Origin: Dyella dinghuensis
Lineage (GTDB): Bacteria; Pseudomonadota; Gammaproteobacteria; Xanthomonadales; Rhodanobacteraceae
Length of the DNA: 64,000 nucleotides
Direction: 5' to 3'
Assembly (NCBI RefSeq): GCF_003977615.1
Contig: NZ_RYZR01000003.1
Span: forward strand, 558,001 to 622,000
The notes under the pieces were generated by a model. That model saw only the letters and a program-made list of their open reading frames with translations, did not search any database and had not been told where the DNA came from. The translations under genes and the position numbers were made by a program. The number at the start of each line of letters is the position of its first letter. The first letter of the stretch is position 1. This document shows positions 10,239 to 20,361 of this stretch, piece after piece.

Positions 10239-12845
10239 TCAACCGACATCGGGTTGCGTGTCGGGCGAACCACCCTGTTCCGGCGACAGGTCGTCACCGG
10301 GTTCCGCGTCGTCGCCACTGTTCTCTTCCGCATCCAGGCGCACCACGCTCACCAACGCCTCTTCCGCCGGCAGGCGAATCAACGTGACGCCTTGGGTGTT
10401 ACGGCCCAATTGCGAGACCTCGGCAACGCGCGTGCGCACCAGCGTGCCCTGATTGGAAATCAACATCAGCTCGTGTGCGTCGGTAACCTGAGTCGCCGCC
10501 ACCAGCGCACCGTTGCGTTCGGAGCACTGAATGCCAATCACGCCTTGCGTACCGCGACCCTTTTTCGGGAACTCTTCCAGCTGGGTACGCTTGCCGTAAC
10601 CGCGCTCCGTTGCCGTGAGAATGTCACCTTCGGCAGCAACGATCAGCGACACTACTTCGGCGTTATCCGTGAGCTTCATGCCGCGCACGCCGGTGGCAGT
10701 ACGGCCCATGGCGCGTACTTCACCTTCGTCGAAACGCACAACCTTACCGGTTGATGCAAAGAGCAGAACGTCGCTGTTGCCGTCGGTGAGTTCCACACCC
10801 ACCAATGCATCGCCTTCATCCAAATTGATGGCGATCTTGCCCTTCTGCAGCTGATAGGCAAATTCGGTGAGCGGCGTCTTCTTGACCGTACCGTGTGCGG
10901 TGGCGAAGAACACAAAACGATCTTCGCTGTATTCGTGCACCGGCAATACCGCCTGCACTTTCTCGCCTTCGCCCAGCGGCAGCAGATTCACCATCGGCTT
11001 GCCACGTGCATTCGGGCCAGCATCCGGCATCTGATAAACCTTCAGCCAGTACACGCGACCCGTGCTAGTGAACGTGAGCAGCGTGTCGTGCGTATTGACG
11101 ACCCACAACTGCTCGACGAAATCCTCGTCCTTCAACGTCGAAGCAGTGCGGCCTTTGCCGCCGCGACGCTGAGCACGATAGATATTCGCTGGTTGACGCT
11201 TCACATAACCGGCATGCGACAGCGTGACAACCACGTCTTCCGGTGCAATCAGGTCGAGAACGTTGAGGTCTTCCTGCGAGTGCTGGATTTCCGTGCGGCG
11301 CTCATCACCAAACTCGGTCTTGATCGCTTCGAGTTCTTCGCGAATGACGGTGAGCAAACGTACCGGGTCTTCCAGAATTTCGATAAGACCGCGAATGGTT
11401 TCAAGAATCTCGCGGTATTCGTCGGAAAGCTTGTCCTGCTCCAGGCCCGTGAGGCGATGCAAGCGCATCGCGAGAATTTCCTGGGCCTGCGTGTCGGATA
11501 GCTGATAGCCATCGGCTTTCAGACCATCGCGCGGATCCATGTCTTCCGGACGCGATGCTTCCGCACCCGCCGCAGCGAGCAACGCGCCGACCATGCCCGG
11601 CTGCCACTTGCGAGCCAGCATGCGCTCGCGTGCTTCCTGCGGCGACGCCGAGGTTTTGATCAGCTCGATCATCTCGTCGATGTTGGCGAGCGCGACGGTG
11701 AGGCCTTCCAAAATGTGCGCGCGCGCACGTGCCTTGCGCAGTTCGAAAATCGTGCGACGCGTAACGACTTCGCGACGATGGCGAACAAACGCTTCAAGGA
11801 TTTCCTTGAGGTTGAGCGTGCGCGGCTGACCGTCGAGCAATGCCACCATGTTGATGCCGAACGTCACCTGCAGCTGTGTCTGCTGGAACAGATTGTTCAA
11901 CACCACATCGGCCATCGAATCGCGACGGATTTCAATGACGACGCGCATACCGTCCTTGTCGGACTCGTCGCGCAATTCGGAAATGCCTTCGAGGCGCTTT
12001 TCCTTTACGAGCTCGGCGATCTTTTCGATCAAGCGAGCCTTGTTTACCTGATACGGCAGCTCGTGAACGATGATCGTTTCGCGGCCGTTGGATTCGGTTT
12101 CGATCTCGGTACGCGCACGAACGAGAATGCGGCCGCGGCCCGTGCGATACGCTTCAAGGATGCCCGCTGCGCCGTTGATGATACCCGCGGTCGGAAAATC
12201 CGGACCGGGGATATGCTGCATCAACTCCTCGACGCTGAGCGACGGGTTGTCGATCAACGCGATGGTGGCCGAGATTACTTCCGTGAGGTTGTGCGGCGGC
12301 ACGTTGGTAGCCATACCCACCGCAATACCTGCCGAACCATTCACTAGCAGATTTGGAACGCGCGTGGGCAGAACCAGCGGTTCGTGTTCGCTTTCGTCGT
12401 AGTTCGGGCCGAAGTCGACGGTTTCCTTGTCGATGTCGGCGAGCAACTCGTGCGTGAGTTTCGCCATGCGCACTTCGGTGTAACGCATCGCGGCGGCGTT
12501 GTCGCCGTCAACCGAACCGAAGTTACCCTGACCATCCACCAGCATGTAGCGCAGCGAGAACGGTTGCGCCATGCGGACGATCGCGTCGTAAACCGATGCA
12601 TCGCCGTGCGGGTGGTATTTACCGATCACGTCACCGACGACGCGCGCGGATTTTTTATACGGCTTGTTCCATACGTTATTCAGCTCGTTCATCGCGAACA
12701 ACACGCGGCGATGTACAGGTTTCAGACCGTCTCGTACATCGGGGAGAGCACGTCCCACGATCACGCTCATGGCGTAATCGAGGTAGCTCTGGCGCATTTC
12801 ATCTTCGATATTGACGCGGATGATTTCTTTGGCGAGCTCTGCCAT
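10239..12845 (-). CDS. gyrA: DNA gyrase subunit A
   Basis: The DNA-cleaving subunit of gyrase; with GyrB it introduces negative supercoils. It has 868 aa from ATG 12845 (a TTG at 12848 just precedes it; GGAAG lies 8 nt upstream). Catalytic Tyr122 is in AAAMRYTE, and numbering matches E. coli through this region. The quinolone-determining stretch reads [10 protein letters not shown], giving Ala83 and Asp87, so the usual Ser83 is replaced. The C-terminal beta-pinwheel contains the GyrA-box-like QRRGGKG (around residue 560). An acidic tail ends the protein. The 138 nt upstream should hold its promoter; TACACT (12930-12935, minus strand) is a possible -10. Confidence 0.98.
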   Translation of the reverse strand: MAELAKEIIRVNIEDEMRQSYLDYAMSVIVGRALPDVRDGLKPVHRRVLFAMNELNNVWNKPYKKSARVVGDVIGKYHPHGDASVYDAIVRMAQPFSLRYMLVDGQGNFGSVDGDNAAAMRYTEVRMAKLTHELLADIDKETVDFGPNYDESEHEPLVLPTRVPNLLVNGSAGIAVGMATNVPPHNLTEVISATIALIDNPSLSVEELMQHIPGPDFPTAGIINGAAGILEAYRTGRGRILVRARTEIETESNGRETIIVHELPYQVNKARLIEKIAELVKEKRLEGISELRDESDKDGMRVVIEIRRDSMADVVLNNLFQQTQLQVTFGINMVALLDGQPRTLNLKEILEAFVRHRREVVTRRTIFELRKARARAHILEGLTVALANIDEMIELIKTSASPQEARERMLARKWQPGMVGALLAAAGAEASRPEDMDPRDGLKADGYQLSDTQAQEILAMRLHRLTGLEQDKLSDEYREILETIRGLIEILEDPVRLLTVIREELEAIKTEFGDERRTEIQHSQEDLNVLDLIAPEDVVVTLSHAGYVKRQPANIYRAQRRGGKGRTASTLKDEDFVEQLWVVNTHDTLLTFTSTGRVYWLKVYQMPDAGPNARGKPMVNLLPLGEGEKVQAVLPVHEYSEDRFVFFATAHGTVKKTPLTEFAYQLQKGKIAINLDEGDALVGVELTDGNSDVLLFASTGKVVRFDEGEVRAMGRTATGVRGMKLTDNAEVVSLIVAAEGDILTATERGYGKRTQLEEFPKKGRGTQGVIGIQCSERNGALVAATQVTDAHELMLISNQGTLVRTRVAEVSQLGRNTQGVTLIRLPAEEALVSVVRLDAEENSGDDAEPGDDLSPEQGGSPDTQPDVG

Positions 12846-12983
12846 CAATAGGCTTCCCTGGTAGCAAATAAGAACCCCGTGACAGGCGCGGAAAACGCAT
12901 GTCTGCGAGGGTCAGGCGGTAGCTTCAAAGTGTAACACAACAGTGTTTGAAAAGTGCTTATTTTAGCCTTTTCAATCAATGAG

Positions 12984-13394
12984 TTACGGGTGTGTTTTGG
13001 AGCGCCTGAAAAGCAGTGTCCGGGCGCTGACAAAATTGACCAGAGCGGCCAAAACCGAGCCCACCGCAACGGCCAGTGCGGGCCACTGGTGCCAGCTCGG
13101 AAACTCGATCAAACAGGCGACATAAACCGCGTAATTAACGGCTGCGCCGCCGCTCATCAATGCCATCCAGTGCAGCCATTCGGAGAACACCGTGCGCCCA
13201 CTATGGCGAGCGGCGAAGGTGTGGCTTCGGTTCCACCACCAGGTGACGGTCGCAGCAAGCAGAAAGGAAATCACCCTGCCCGCATACGGGTTGACGTGCG
13301 CAAGCCTCACGAGCAGCGTCACAACGCCCGCGTCGACGACGAAACCGATCAGGCCGCCGACAGCGAACAGTGCGAACTCGTGGTTGAGCTTCAT
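12984..13394 (-). CDS. GtrA-family small membrane protein
   Basis: A 136-aa protein with four predicted membrane segments (about 8-30, 37-52, 74-92, 100-122), fitting the GtrA/DPMS1 family. Characterised GtrA proteins help move lipid-linked glucose across the inner membrane for O-antigen modification; many others are of unknown role. The ATG (13394-13392) overlaps the mtnA stop as ATGA, so translation is likely coupled to mtnA. I reject the longer frame to 13505, which runs through mtnA coding sequence. No glycosyltransferase partner (GtrB) is adjacent, so its substrate is unknown. Confidence 0.8.
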   Translation of the reverse strand: MKLNHEFALFAVGGLIGFVVDAGVVTLLVRLAHVNPYAGRVISFLLAATVTWWWNRSHTFAARHSGRTVFSEWLHWMALMSGGAAVNYAVYVACLIEFPSWHQWPALAVAVGSVLAALVNFVSARTLLFRRSKTHP

Positions 13395-14413
13395 GCAGCG
13401 AAAACAGCCCGCATGCGTTCGGTGGTGGGATTTTCGATAACGCCCCGCTCGGTAACGATGGCATCGATCAGGTCTGCGGGTGTGACGTCGAAAACGGGAT
13501 TCCACGCTTCCGCGCCATCAACGACCGTGCGACGGCCCGCTACGCTTAGCAATTCCGCGGCATCGCGCAACTCGATTTCGATGTCATCGCCGGAGACCGT
13601 CGCCATATCCACCGTCGAAGACGGCGCGACGACCATGAACTTCACGCCGTGATGGCGAGCTGCAATGGCCAGTTGATACGTGCCGATCTTGTTGGCGGTG
13701 TCGCCATTGGCGGCAATGCGATCTGCGCCCACGATGACCCACTTCACATCGCCGGCTTTCATCAGATACGAAGCCGCCGAATCGGCGATCAACTTTGCAG
13801 GGATGCCGTCGCGGACGAGTTCCCACATGGTGAGGCGCGCACCCTGTTGCCATGGGCGTGTTTCGCCGGCGTAGACCTGATTGATACGGCCCGCGGCCAC
13901 ACCGGCGCGGATCACACCCAACGCGGTGCCGTAGCCGGAGGTAGCCAGCGACCCGGTGTTGCAATGGGTCATCACGGCAGAACCTGGCGCAATCAGTGCC
14001 GCGCCGAGTTCGCCCATATGACGATTCGCGGCGAGATCTTCGTCCTGGATGGCTTGCGCCTCGCGCTCCAGCGCTGCCGCGTCTGCACCGGCAGCGATGC
14101 GCGCTTTCATGCGATCAAGCGCCCACATCAGATTGACGGCGGTGGGACGTGCCGAACGCAGATGTGCAAGCGCCTGATCAAGTGGCTGACCGCTTTTTGC
14201 GGCGAGCACGACGCCCCATGCGGCAGCGATGCCGATTGCGGGTGCGCCACGAACGGCGAGGTCCTTGATCGCGTGGAAAACGGAGGCCTCATCGCGGCAT
14301 TCGATCCACTTTTCCTCGGCGGGCAGCAGACGCTGGTCGAGCAAGCGGAGATGATCGCCGTGCCATTGGACGGCGCGGATGGTGTCGTGGGTGAAGGAGA
14401 TGTTCGAGGTCAT
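13391..14413 (-). CDS. mtnA: S-methyl-5-thioribose-1-phosphate isomerase
   Basis: Aldose-ketose isomerase of the methionine salvage pathway, converting methylthioribose 1-phosphate to methylthioribulose 1-phosphate. Its 340 aa is the usual length. [13 protein letters not shown] lies at 55-67, catalytic Cys151 is in [16 protein letters not shown] and catalytic Asp231 is in [11 protein letters not shown]. These residues separate it from eIF2B-like relatives. The stop overlaps the start of a GtrA-like gene by ATGA. No other mtn genes are in the window. The intergenic repeat at 14485-14596 lies upstream. Confidence 0.95.
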   Translation of the reverse strand: MTSNISFTHDTIRAVQWHGDHLRLLDQRLLPAEEKWIECRDEASVFHAIKDLAVRGAPAIGIAAAWGVVLAAKSGQPLDQALAHLRSARPTAVNLMWALDRMKARIAAGADAAALEREAQAIQDEDLAANRHMGELGAALIAPGSAVMTHCNTGSLATSGYGTALGVIRAGVAAGRINQVYAGETRPWQQGARLTMWELVRDGIPAKLIADSAASYLMKAGDVKWVIVGADRIAANGDTANKIGTYQLAIAARHHGVKFMVVAPSSTVDMATVSGDDIEIELRDAAELLSVAGRRTVVDGAEAWNPVFDVTPADLIDAIVTERGVIENPTTERMRAVFAA

Positions 14414-14484
14414 CGTCGTAGTTTAGAGGGCGGCGATGTTGGGAGCGAGAGGGAAAACGGCCCCACACCCTCTCGGCTAGCGCC

Positions 14485-14596
14485 CCTCACCGTCATTCCG
14501 GCGCAGGCCGGAATCCAGTGACCTCAGTTTTGGCCAATCGCGATATTTCGGCGATAAAGACACTGGATTCCGGCCTGCGCCGGAATGACGGTGAGG
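14485..14596. repeat. Long inverted repeat with internally palindromic arms
   Basis: Two 36-nt arms (14485-14520 and 14561-14596) are perfect reverse complements separated by 40 nt. Each arm also contains its own palindrome, ATTCCGGCGCAGGCCGGAAT. It lies between phaC (ending at 14639) and mtnA (starting at 14413), both on the minus strand. Sequences with this ATTCCGGC...GCCGGAATGACG core are known as dispersed repeats in several proteobacteria; that it is multicopy here is an inference. The transcript could fold into a 36-bp hairpin just beyond phaC. Confidence 0.85.
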
Positions 14597-14638
14597 GTGA
14601 TTGGGGAATACGGTAAGTTGATGCGATTCGCGACGTTC

Positions 14639-15706
14639 TTACGTGCGCTGCTGCAACCACTGATGAATCGCAGGCGCCACCTCACGCTGCGCACGGCTGG
14701 ACACGTAAATCCCGATATGGCCGCCCTTGAACGCCAGCTCGGTGTAATCCTTCGTGCCTAGATGACGACCGAGCGGACGCGACGCATCCGGCGGCACGAG
14801 GTGATCCTGGTTGGCATAAATATTCAATACCGGCTGGCTGATCATCCCCAGATCGACCGGCTGATTGCCGATCTGCAAATCACCTTTGATCAGCTTGTTC
14901 TGCTGATAGAAATCCTTGATGAACTGGCGAAACGCTTCACCCGCCTGATCCGGTGAATCGAAAATCCAGCGTTCCATGCGCAGGAAGTTTTTCAGCTCTG
15001 CAGGATTGTCGAGAATGTCGACGAGACCTACGTATTTCTGCTGATTCAAGCGCAGCGGCTTGAGCATCAGGTACACCCAGTTCATCAACTCTGCGGGCAC
15101 GTTGCCCAGCGTGTCGACGAACAAATCGACATTCATGCGTTGCACCCACTGCGAAAGCATGTTGTCGGGCGTCTGGAAATCGACCGGCGTCACCATCGTG
15201 ACGAGGTTCTTGACCTTCTCCGGATGCATCGCGGTGTAGCACAACGAGAACGTACCGCCCTGACAAATGCCGAGCAAATTGATCGCATCCAGACCATGAC
15301 GTCTGCCCACGGCATCGACAGCGCGATCGAGATAACCGTTGAGGTAGTCGTCGAGTGTCAGCCAGCGATCGGCGCCATCGGGGTAACCCCAATCGATGAG
15401 ATAAACATCTTCGCCCTGCTCAAGCAGGTTGCGGACCAGCGAACGATCGTCTTGCAGATCGGTCATCCAAACTGTGTTGACCAGGGCGTAGACGATAAGC
15501 GTGGGCACTTTCGCCGTCGGCTTCGCGTTGCCTTTCATATGCCAAACGGTGAGTTTGTCTTCGCGATAAACCGCTTCGCGCGGCGTGTTGGCGTATTCCT
15601 GTTCGCCCAGTCCACGCAGATTTTGCATGCCGGCGGCAAGTTTGCGCTGGAACGCCGCCATCTCGGCGAAGGCTTGCTGAGGGTCGATGTGCAACGGTGC
15701 TTGCAT
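14639..15706 (-). CDS. phaC: Class III poly(R)-hydroxyalkanoate synthase, subunit PhaC
   Basis: Catalytic subunit of PHA synthase, polymerising hydroxyacyl-CoA at the granule surface. Its 355 aa is the short length of class III enzymes (class I enzymes are near 590). The alpha/beta hydrolase fold has Cys in place of Ser in the lipase-like box GICQGG (Cys148). Asp301 in NQDHLVPP and His330 in KGGHIGIYV complete the triad at nearly the positions of the Allochromatium enzyme. phaE ends 9 nt upstream on the same strand, so the pair is an operon. No phaA, phaB or phasin gene is in the window. Confidence 0.95.
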   Translation of the reverse strand: MQAPLHIDPQQAFAEMAAFQRKLAAGMQNLRGLGEQEYANTPREAVYREDKLTVWHMKGNAKPTAKVPTLIVYALVNTVWMTDLQDDRSLVRNLLEQGEDVYLIDWGYPDGADRWLTLDDYLNGYLDRAVDAVGRRHGLDAINLLGICQGGTFSLCYTAMHPEKVKNLVTMVTPVDFQTPDNMLSQWVQRMNVDLFVDTLGNVPAELMNWVYLMLKPLRLNQQKYVGLVDILDNPAELKNFLRMERWIFDSPDQAGEAFRQFIKDFYQQNKLIKGDLQIGNQPVDLGMISQPVLNIYANQDHLVPPDASRPLGRHLGTKDYTELAFKGGHIGIYVSSRAQREVAPAIHQWLQQRT

Positions 15707-15715
15707 GGGCGATCC

Positions 15716-16735
15716 TTACTTGCGCTTGCTGGATGCGGAGCGTGGGGCTTTTGCCGTCGACGCAGCGGACTTGATGGGGCGAACCGCAGATGCGTCCTTG
15801 GTCTTTGCTTTCGCTGCCGCCAGCTCACGCTTGAGATCGGCGATTTCGGTTTGCAAAGCATCGACGAGCGTTTCGTCCTGTTGTGGAACCGGACGTTGCC
15901 GCTCACGCATTTCGCGACGCAGCTGCTGCACGCGTTTGCCCAGGCTATCGACCTCGCTTCGCGTGGGAATGCCAAGCTCACGGCACATCTGTTCGGTTTG
16001 TTGCTGCTGCATCTGACGCACGCGCATTTGCGCGTTGACCAACTCGCCGAACACTTCGCGGTATTCGTCGGACAGCGCCATCTGCGAATACGCTTCTTCC
16101 ATCGCGTCGACCCAAAGGTCGTAAAGCGCTTTCAAGGATTGAATCTGCTGGCCCGGCTCGGCGCGTGCGGCAAGCATGTCCTGCAGGCGCGAAATACCGT
16201 CGGTATTCACCTTCTGCAACAACGCCTGATATCGCGCGTTGATCTGCGCGTACTCTGCCATCGCTGCAGCGAGCGCTTGTTGATCGAGCTGCATTTCGCG
16301 CGCGATGCCAAAGGTGGCCGTCTGGCTTGGCGCACCGGTCAGACCGCTCATGCCCGCGCGCTGCATCGCCTGCAGCCAAGAGTTCCATTGATGGTCGAGG
16401 CCGAAAGCAGACGCGCTATCGATACCCGCCACCGTTTGCGCAAACGGCTGATTGAATGCGGCGAGAAATGGCTGCATGACCGTAGGCTGCTGCCAGTTAC
16501 CCATCATTGGGTTGACGCCAGCACCGGCACCGGCGGCCTGCTGCAGCCACGTGCCGTAGGCCTGCAGGTTGGCGAGGCTGCGCGTGAGGAAGTCATCCTG
16601 CGAGGCCGTAGGCGGCATGCCACCGAAGGGAGACGGGTTCCCCGGTTGCTGTTGCAGGTATCGCATCCAGGTATCCCAGGACTGCTGTGCAAAAGCCTGG
16701 TAGTCCTTCAGAAAATCATGCGGCTGGTCGGGCAT
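15716..16735 (-). CDS. phaE: Class III poly(R)-hydroxyalkanoate synthase, subunit PhaE
   Basis: Non-catalytic partner required for class III PHA synthase activity. It has 339 aa, starting MPDQPHDFLKDYQAF. It is largely helical with WVDAMEEAYSQM and SDEYREVFGELVNAQMRVR, the conserved PhaE core; a coiled-coil stretch follows (about 240-310). The C-terminus is a Lys/Ala/Ser-rich tail (KSAASTAKAPRSASSKRK), basic and low in complexity, that may contact nucleic acid or the polymer. First gene of the phaE-phaC operon; the upstream gene pnp is separated by a hairpin. Confidence 0.92.
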   Translation of the reverse strand: MPDQPHDFLKDYQAFAQQSWDTWMRYLQQQPGNPSPFGGMPPTASQDDFLTRSLANLQAYGTWLQQAAGAGAGVNPMMGNWQQPTVMQPFLAAFNQPFAQTVAGIDSASAFGLDHQWNSWLQAMQRAGMSGLTGAPSQTATFGIAREMQLDQQALAAAMAEYAQINARYQALLQKVNTDGISRLQDMLAARAEPGQQIQSLKALYDLWVDAMEEAYSQMALSDEYREVFGELVNAQMRVRQMQQQQTEQMCRELGIPTRSEVDSLGKRVQQLRREMRERQRPVPQQDETLVDALQTEIADLKRELAAAKAKTKDASAVRPIKSAASTAKAPRSASSKRK

Positions 16736-16791
16736 ACCTGCATCCTCTAGCGGAATGCCGATCGTATCAAATTGAAGCTTTCCGAAATGAG

Positions 16792-16820
16792 AACGCCCGG
16801 CTACAGGAGCCGGGCGTTTT
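16792..16820 (-). terminator. Hairpin between pnp and phaE, possible terminator of the nusA-pnp operon
   Basis: An 11-bp perfect stem (AACGCCCGGCT 16792-16802 with AGCCGGGCGTT 16808-16818), 5-nt loop. It is 27 nt past the pnp stop. On the minus strand only TT and then CTCATTT follow, so the U-tract is weak; on the plus strand TTTT follows, but no plus-strand gene lies before it. Confidence 0.5.
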
Positions 16821-16844
16821 CGATGATCAGCGTGTCGGAAAAAC

Positions 16845-18950
16845 TCAGGCGTTGGCGCCTTCGTCCTCGGTGACAGCCTTCATGGACAGGCGGATACGGC
16901 CCTGCTTGTCCACTTCGAGCACTTTGACTTTGACGATATCGCCTTCCTTGAGCTTGTCGGAGACCTTCTCGACGCGCTCATTGGAGATCTGCGAGACGTG
17001 GACGAGACCGTCCTTGCCCGGCAGGATCGTGACGAAAGCACCGAAGTCCATCAGCTTGGCAACCTTGCCTTCGTAGATGCGGCCCGGCTCGACGTCGGAC
17101 ACGATCTGCTCGATGCGCGCCTTGGCGGCGTTGGCCGCTTCGCGGTTGACCGAGGCGATCACGACCGTGCCATCGTCGGTGATGTCGATGGTGGTGCCGG
17201 TTTCTTCGGTGATCGAGCGGATGGTGGCGCCGCCCTTGCCGATGACTTCGCGGATCTTGTCCGGATGAATCTTGATGGTGAGCAGACGCGGTGCGTATTC
17301 GCTCATTTCCGAACGCGGCGTGCTGATCACCTTGGCCATTTCGCCGAGGATGTGCAGACGGCCACGCTTAGCCTGCTCCAGCGCCACCTTCATGATTTCT
17401 TCGGTGATGCCGTCGATCTTGATGTCCATCTGCAGCGCGGACACGCCATCGGCGCTACCGGCTACCTTGAAGTCCATGTCGCCGAGGTGATCTTCGTCAC
17501 CGAGGATGTCGGAGAGCACGACGAAGTCGCCGCCTTCCTTCACCAGGCCCATGGCGATACCGGCGACCGGCGCCTTGAGCGGCACGCCAGCGTCCATCAA
17601 GGCCAGCGACGAACCGCACACCGATGCCATCGACGAGGAACCGTTCGACTCGGTGATCTCGGAGACCACGCGCAGCACGTACGGAAATTCTTCGATGCTC
17701 GGCTTGACGGCCTGCACGCCGCGCTTGGCGAGACGGCCGTGACCGATTTCGCGACGCTTCGGTGCGCCGAAACGACCGGCTTCACCCACCGAGAACGGCG
17801 GGAAGTTGTAGTGGAACAGGAACGGATCTTTCGACTCGCCTTCCGGCGCATCGATGATCTGGGCATCGCGCGTGGTGCCGAGCGTGGCGATAACCAGCGC
17901 CTGCGTTTCACCGCGGGTGAAGAGCGCCGAGCCGTGCGTACGCGGCAGGACGCCGACGCGAACGGTGATCGGACGCACGTCGTCGAGCTTACGACCGTCG
18001 ATGCGGATCTTGGTCTTCAGCACGCTGTCGCGCATGGTGTGGTATTCGAGCTCGGCGAATTCCTTCGCGAGTTCGGCCGAGGCCCAGCCGTGTTGCTCGG
18101 CCTGATCCTTCAGCGATGCCAGCACGTCGGACTTGATCGCAGCGATGGCGTCGCGGCGCTGCAGCTTGTCGCGTACCTGGAAGGCTTCCTCGAGCTTGTT
18201 GCCGACTTCGCCCTTGAGCGCAGCAATCAGCGACTCATTGCGGGCCGGCGGCTGCCAGTCCCACGACGGCTTGGCAGCTTCAGCGGCCAGCTCGGCGATC
18301 GCACGAATCGCGACCTGTAGCTGCTGGTGACCGAACACCACCGCGCCGAGCATGACTTCTTCGCTCAGCAGCTTGGCTTCGGATTCGACCATCAGCACAG
18401 CGTTGGACGTACCGGCGACAACCAGGTCCAGATCCGAGGTCTTCAGCTCGGTGACGGACGGATTGAGCAGGTACTTGCCGTTGGTATAACCAACGCGCGC
18501 AGCACCGATCGGTCCCTTGAACGGGATGCCGGCAAGGCTAAGCGCAGCGGAGGCACCCAGCATGGCGGGAATGTCACCGTCGACTTCCGGGTTCAGCGAG
18601 ACGACCTGTGCGATGACCTGCACTTCGTTCTTAAACTCTTCCGGGAACAACGGACGCACCGGACGATCGATCAGGCGCGAGGTGAGCGTTTCCTTTTCGG
18701 TCGGACGACCTTCGCGCTTGAAGAAGCCACCGGGAATGCGGCCGGCGGAGTAGAACTTCTCGACATAGTCGACGGTGAGCGGGAAAAAATCCTGCCCTTC
18801 CTTCGCCTTGGCGGCTGCGACTGCGGTGACGAGCACCACGGTACCGCCCATGCTGACCATGACAGCACCAGAAGACTGTCGGGCGATTTCGCCCGTCTCC
18901 AGTGTGACTTCGTGATTACCGTACTGGAATGACTTGGTTACTTTCGCCAC
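16845..18950 (-). CDS. pnp: Polyribonucleotide nucleotidyltransferase (PNPase)
   Basis: Phosphorolytic 3'-5' exoribonuclease of the RNA degradosome. It has 701 aa. Two RNase PH domains bracket a helical domain ([16 protein letters not shown] begins the second). A KH domain ([15 protein letters not shown], about 560-615) and an S1 domain ([19 protein letters not shown], about 625-690) follow. It lies 20 nt downstream of rpsO, the classic rpsO-pnp arrangement. In E. coli the rpsO-pnp leader hairpin is cut by RNase III for autocontrol; here the gap is too short to hold such a hairpin. Confidence 0.98.
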   Translation of the reverse strand: MAKVTKSFQYGNHEVTLETGEIARQSSGAVMVSMGGTVVLVTAVAAAKAKEGQDFFPLTVDYVEKFYSAGRIPGGFFKREGRPTEKETLTSRLIDRPVRPLFPEEFKNEVQVIAQVVSLNPEVDGDIPAMLGASAALSLAGIPFKGPIGAARVGYTNGKYLLNPSVTELKTSDLDLVVAGTSNAVLMVESEAKLLSEEVMLGAVVFGHQQLQVAIRAIAELAAEAAKPSWDWQPPARNESLIAALKGEVGNKLEEAFQVRDKLQRRDAIAAIKSDVLASLKDQAEQHGWASAELAKEFAELEYHTMRDSVLKTKIRIDGRKLDDVRPITVRVGVLPRTHGSALFTRGETQALVIATLGTTRDAQIIDAPEGESKDPFLFHYNFPPFSVGEAGRFGAPKRREIGHGRLAKRGVQAVKPSIEEFPYVLRVVSEITESNGSSSMASVCGSSLALMDAGVPLKAPVAGIAMGLVKEGGDFVVLSDILGDEDHLGDMDFKVAGSADGVSALQMDIKIDGITEEIMKVALEQAKRGRLHILGEMAKVISTPRSEMSEYAPRLLTIKIHPDKIREVIGKGGATIRSITEETGTTIDITDDGTVVIASVNREAANAAKARIEQIVSDVEPGRIYEGKVAKLMDFGAFVTILPGKDGLVHVSQISNERVEKVSDKLKEGDIVKVKVLEVDKQGRIRLSMKAVTEDEGANA

Positions 18951-18970
18951 GTGGTTTGTCCTCGGTCCGA

Positions 18971-19240
18971 TCAGCGACGCAAGCCGAGGCGCTCAATCAG
19001 GCTCTGATATCGGCCTAGATCGCGATCCTTCAAATAGCCCAACAGGCGCTTGCGCTGATTAACCAGCTTGAGCAGACCACGGCGGGAATGATGATCTTGC
19101 TTGTGTGCTTTGAAATGATCGGTCAGGTGATCGATACGCGCGGAGAGCAGGGCAACCTGCACTTCCGTCGAACCGGTGTCGTTAGGCTTGTGGCCGAAGT
19201 CAGCAATGATCTTGCTGGACTGTTCTGCAGTGAGGGACAT
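18971..19240 (-). CDS. rpsO: 30S ribosomal protein S15
   Basis: Primary 16S rRNA-binding protein of the small subunit platform, 89 aa. [28 protein letters not shown] and [12 protein letters not shown] are the conserved four-helix segments. Start ATG 19240 with GGAAGAGA upstream. A perfect 14-bp hairpin (19273-19308) sits in its leader between truB and rpsO; this may be a transcriptional attenuator or the site of autoregulation known for S15 in other bacteria. Confidence 0.98.
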   Translation of the reverse strand: MSLTAEQSSKIIADFGHKPNDTGSTEVQVALLSARIDHLTDHFKAHKQDHHSRRGLLKLVNQRKRLLGYLKDRDLGRYQSLIERLGLRR

Positions 19241-19272
19241 GAGTATCTCTTCCTATAAAAACGTGTGCGGAA

Positions 19273-19308
19273 CTTGCGCAACATCACCACCCGATGATGT
19301 TGCGCAAG
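19273..19308 (-). promoter_or_regulatory. 14-bp perfect hairpin in the rpsO leader
   Basis: Arms 19273-19286 and 19295-19308 (CTTGCGCAACATCA/TGATGTTGCGCAAG) with an 8-nt loop, 85 nt downstream of the truB stop and 32 nt upstream of rpsO. On the minus strand a TTTTTAT run follows about 12 nt later, too far for a standard terminator. An attenuator, an RNase III site or a translational control element are all possible. Confidence 0.7.
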
Positions 19309-19393
19309 CTCCGGCGGTTGAACGAAAGCGTTGAATCAAGAGGGTTATTGTACCGACAGGGAGTGCATTGCAACAAGACCATCACATGCTGCG

Positions 19394-20335
19394 TTAAGTC
19401 TTTTCAGGTTCTTGGGGCAGATTGAAGCCGCGCAAAATGCGCATGCGGCCCTGCTCGCTGCACTCCACCAGCGCCAGGAGACGACCGTCGCTGGCGAAGG
19501 TTGCGGAGCGATCCCGGGGCAAATCTGCGGGCCATTCGATCTGACGGCCCTGTGAGACGGCCTGACTAGCCTCCTCGTCCAGGTGAATGGCGGGAAGGTC
19601 TGCCACGCCGGTCGCCATCGGCTGAACGAGCTGATCGAGCACGTCCTCGCCCTGCCCGGAGGCTTCCTGGAGCTGTTCGACGGTCACCATGACCGGCTCG
19701 CGGAACGGATCCACCCACAGGCGCCGCAGAGCGGTCAGATGGGCCCCGCAACCCAGCCGCTCGCCCAGATCAACCGCCAGGCTACGGATATACGTGCCGG
19801 AGCCGCATTCCACGAGCAGGGTCAGGGTGTCGGCAGTGCGGGAAACCAGTTCGAGCCGATCGATCTCGACTTCGCGTGGTGGCGCCTGAACATCCTCGCC
19901 GCGCCGTGCGCGAAGGTAGAGCGGTTCGCCGTCCTGCTTGATGGCCGAATACACCGGCGGAACCTGAACGATCGTCCCGCGCAGGGGGATCAGCGCAGCC
20001 TCGATCGTGGCGTCATCCAGCTCGGGCACCGGCCGTTGGTCGACGATCTGCCCTTCCCTGTCCGCCGTCGTCGTGGTCACACCGAGCTGACATTCGGCCA
20101 GATACGCCTTGCGCGATCCGAGCAGCATGCCGGCAATCTTGGTCGCTTCGCCAAAGCACAACGGCAGCAGGCCGGTGGCGAGCGGGTCGAGCGCACCGGT
20201 GTGACCGCCTTTGGCGGCGCGAAGTGTTCCCAGCGCGATCTGCAGCGCCTTGTTCGAACTCATGCCGAGCGGTTTGTCGAGCAGGAGGATGCCGTGCAGT
20301 TCACGGGCACCGGAGCGTTTGCGGCGGCGACTCAT
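19394..20335 (-). CDS. truB: tRNA pseudouridine(55) synthase
   Basis: Makes pseudouridine 55 in the T loop of tRNAs. It has 313 aa from ATG 20335 (MSRRRKRSGARELHGILLLDK). Catalytic Asp50 is in GHTGALDPLATG, with KPLGMSSNKALQ preceding it and a C-terminal PUA-like part (IHLDEEASQAVSQGRQ). I reject the 412-aa extension to 20632, which only reads through rbfA in another frame. rbfA stops 26 nt upstream. The SD is not obvious, so coupling to rbfA translation is plausible. Confidence 0.96.
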   Translation of the reverse strand: MSRRRKRSGARELHGILLLDKPLGMSSNKALQIALGTLRAAKGGHTGALDPLATGLLPLCFGEATKIAGMLLGSRKAYLAECQLGVTTTTADREGQIVDQRPVPELDDATIEAALIPLRGTIVQVPPVYSAIKQDGEPLYLRARRGEDVQAPPREVEIDRLELVSRTADTLTLLVECGSGTYIRSLAVDLGERLGCGAHLTALRRLWVDPFREPVMVTVEQLQEASGQGEDVLDQLVQPMATGVADLPAIHLDEEASQAVSQGRQIEWPADLPRDRSATFASDGRLLALVECSEQGRMRILRGFNLPQEPEKT

Positions 20336-20361
20336 GGTGAATAGTGCAAGGTCGGGAGAAC

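Noticed and set aside
15140..16750. Plus-strand frame of 536 codons opposite phaC and phaE
   Set aside because: Shadow of two well-supported genes; no motif and no SD.
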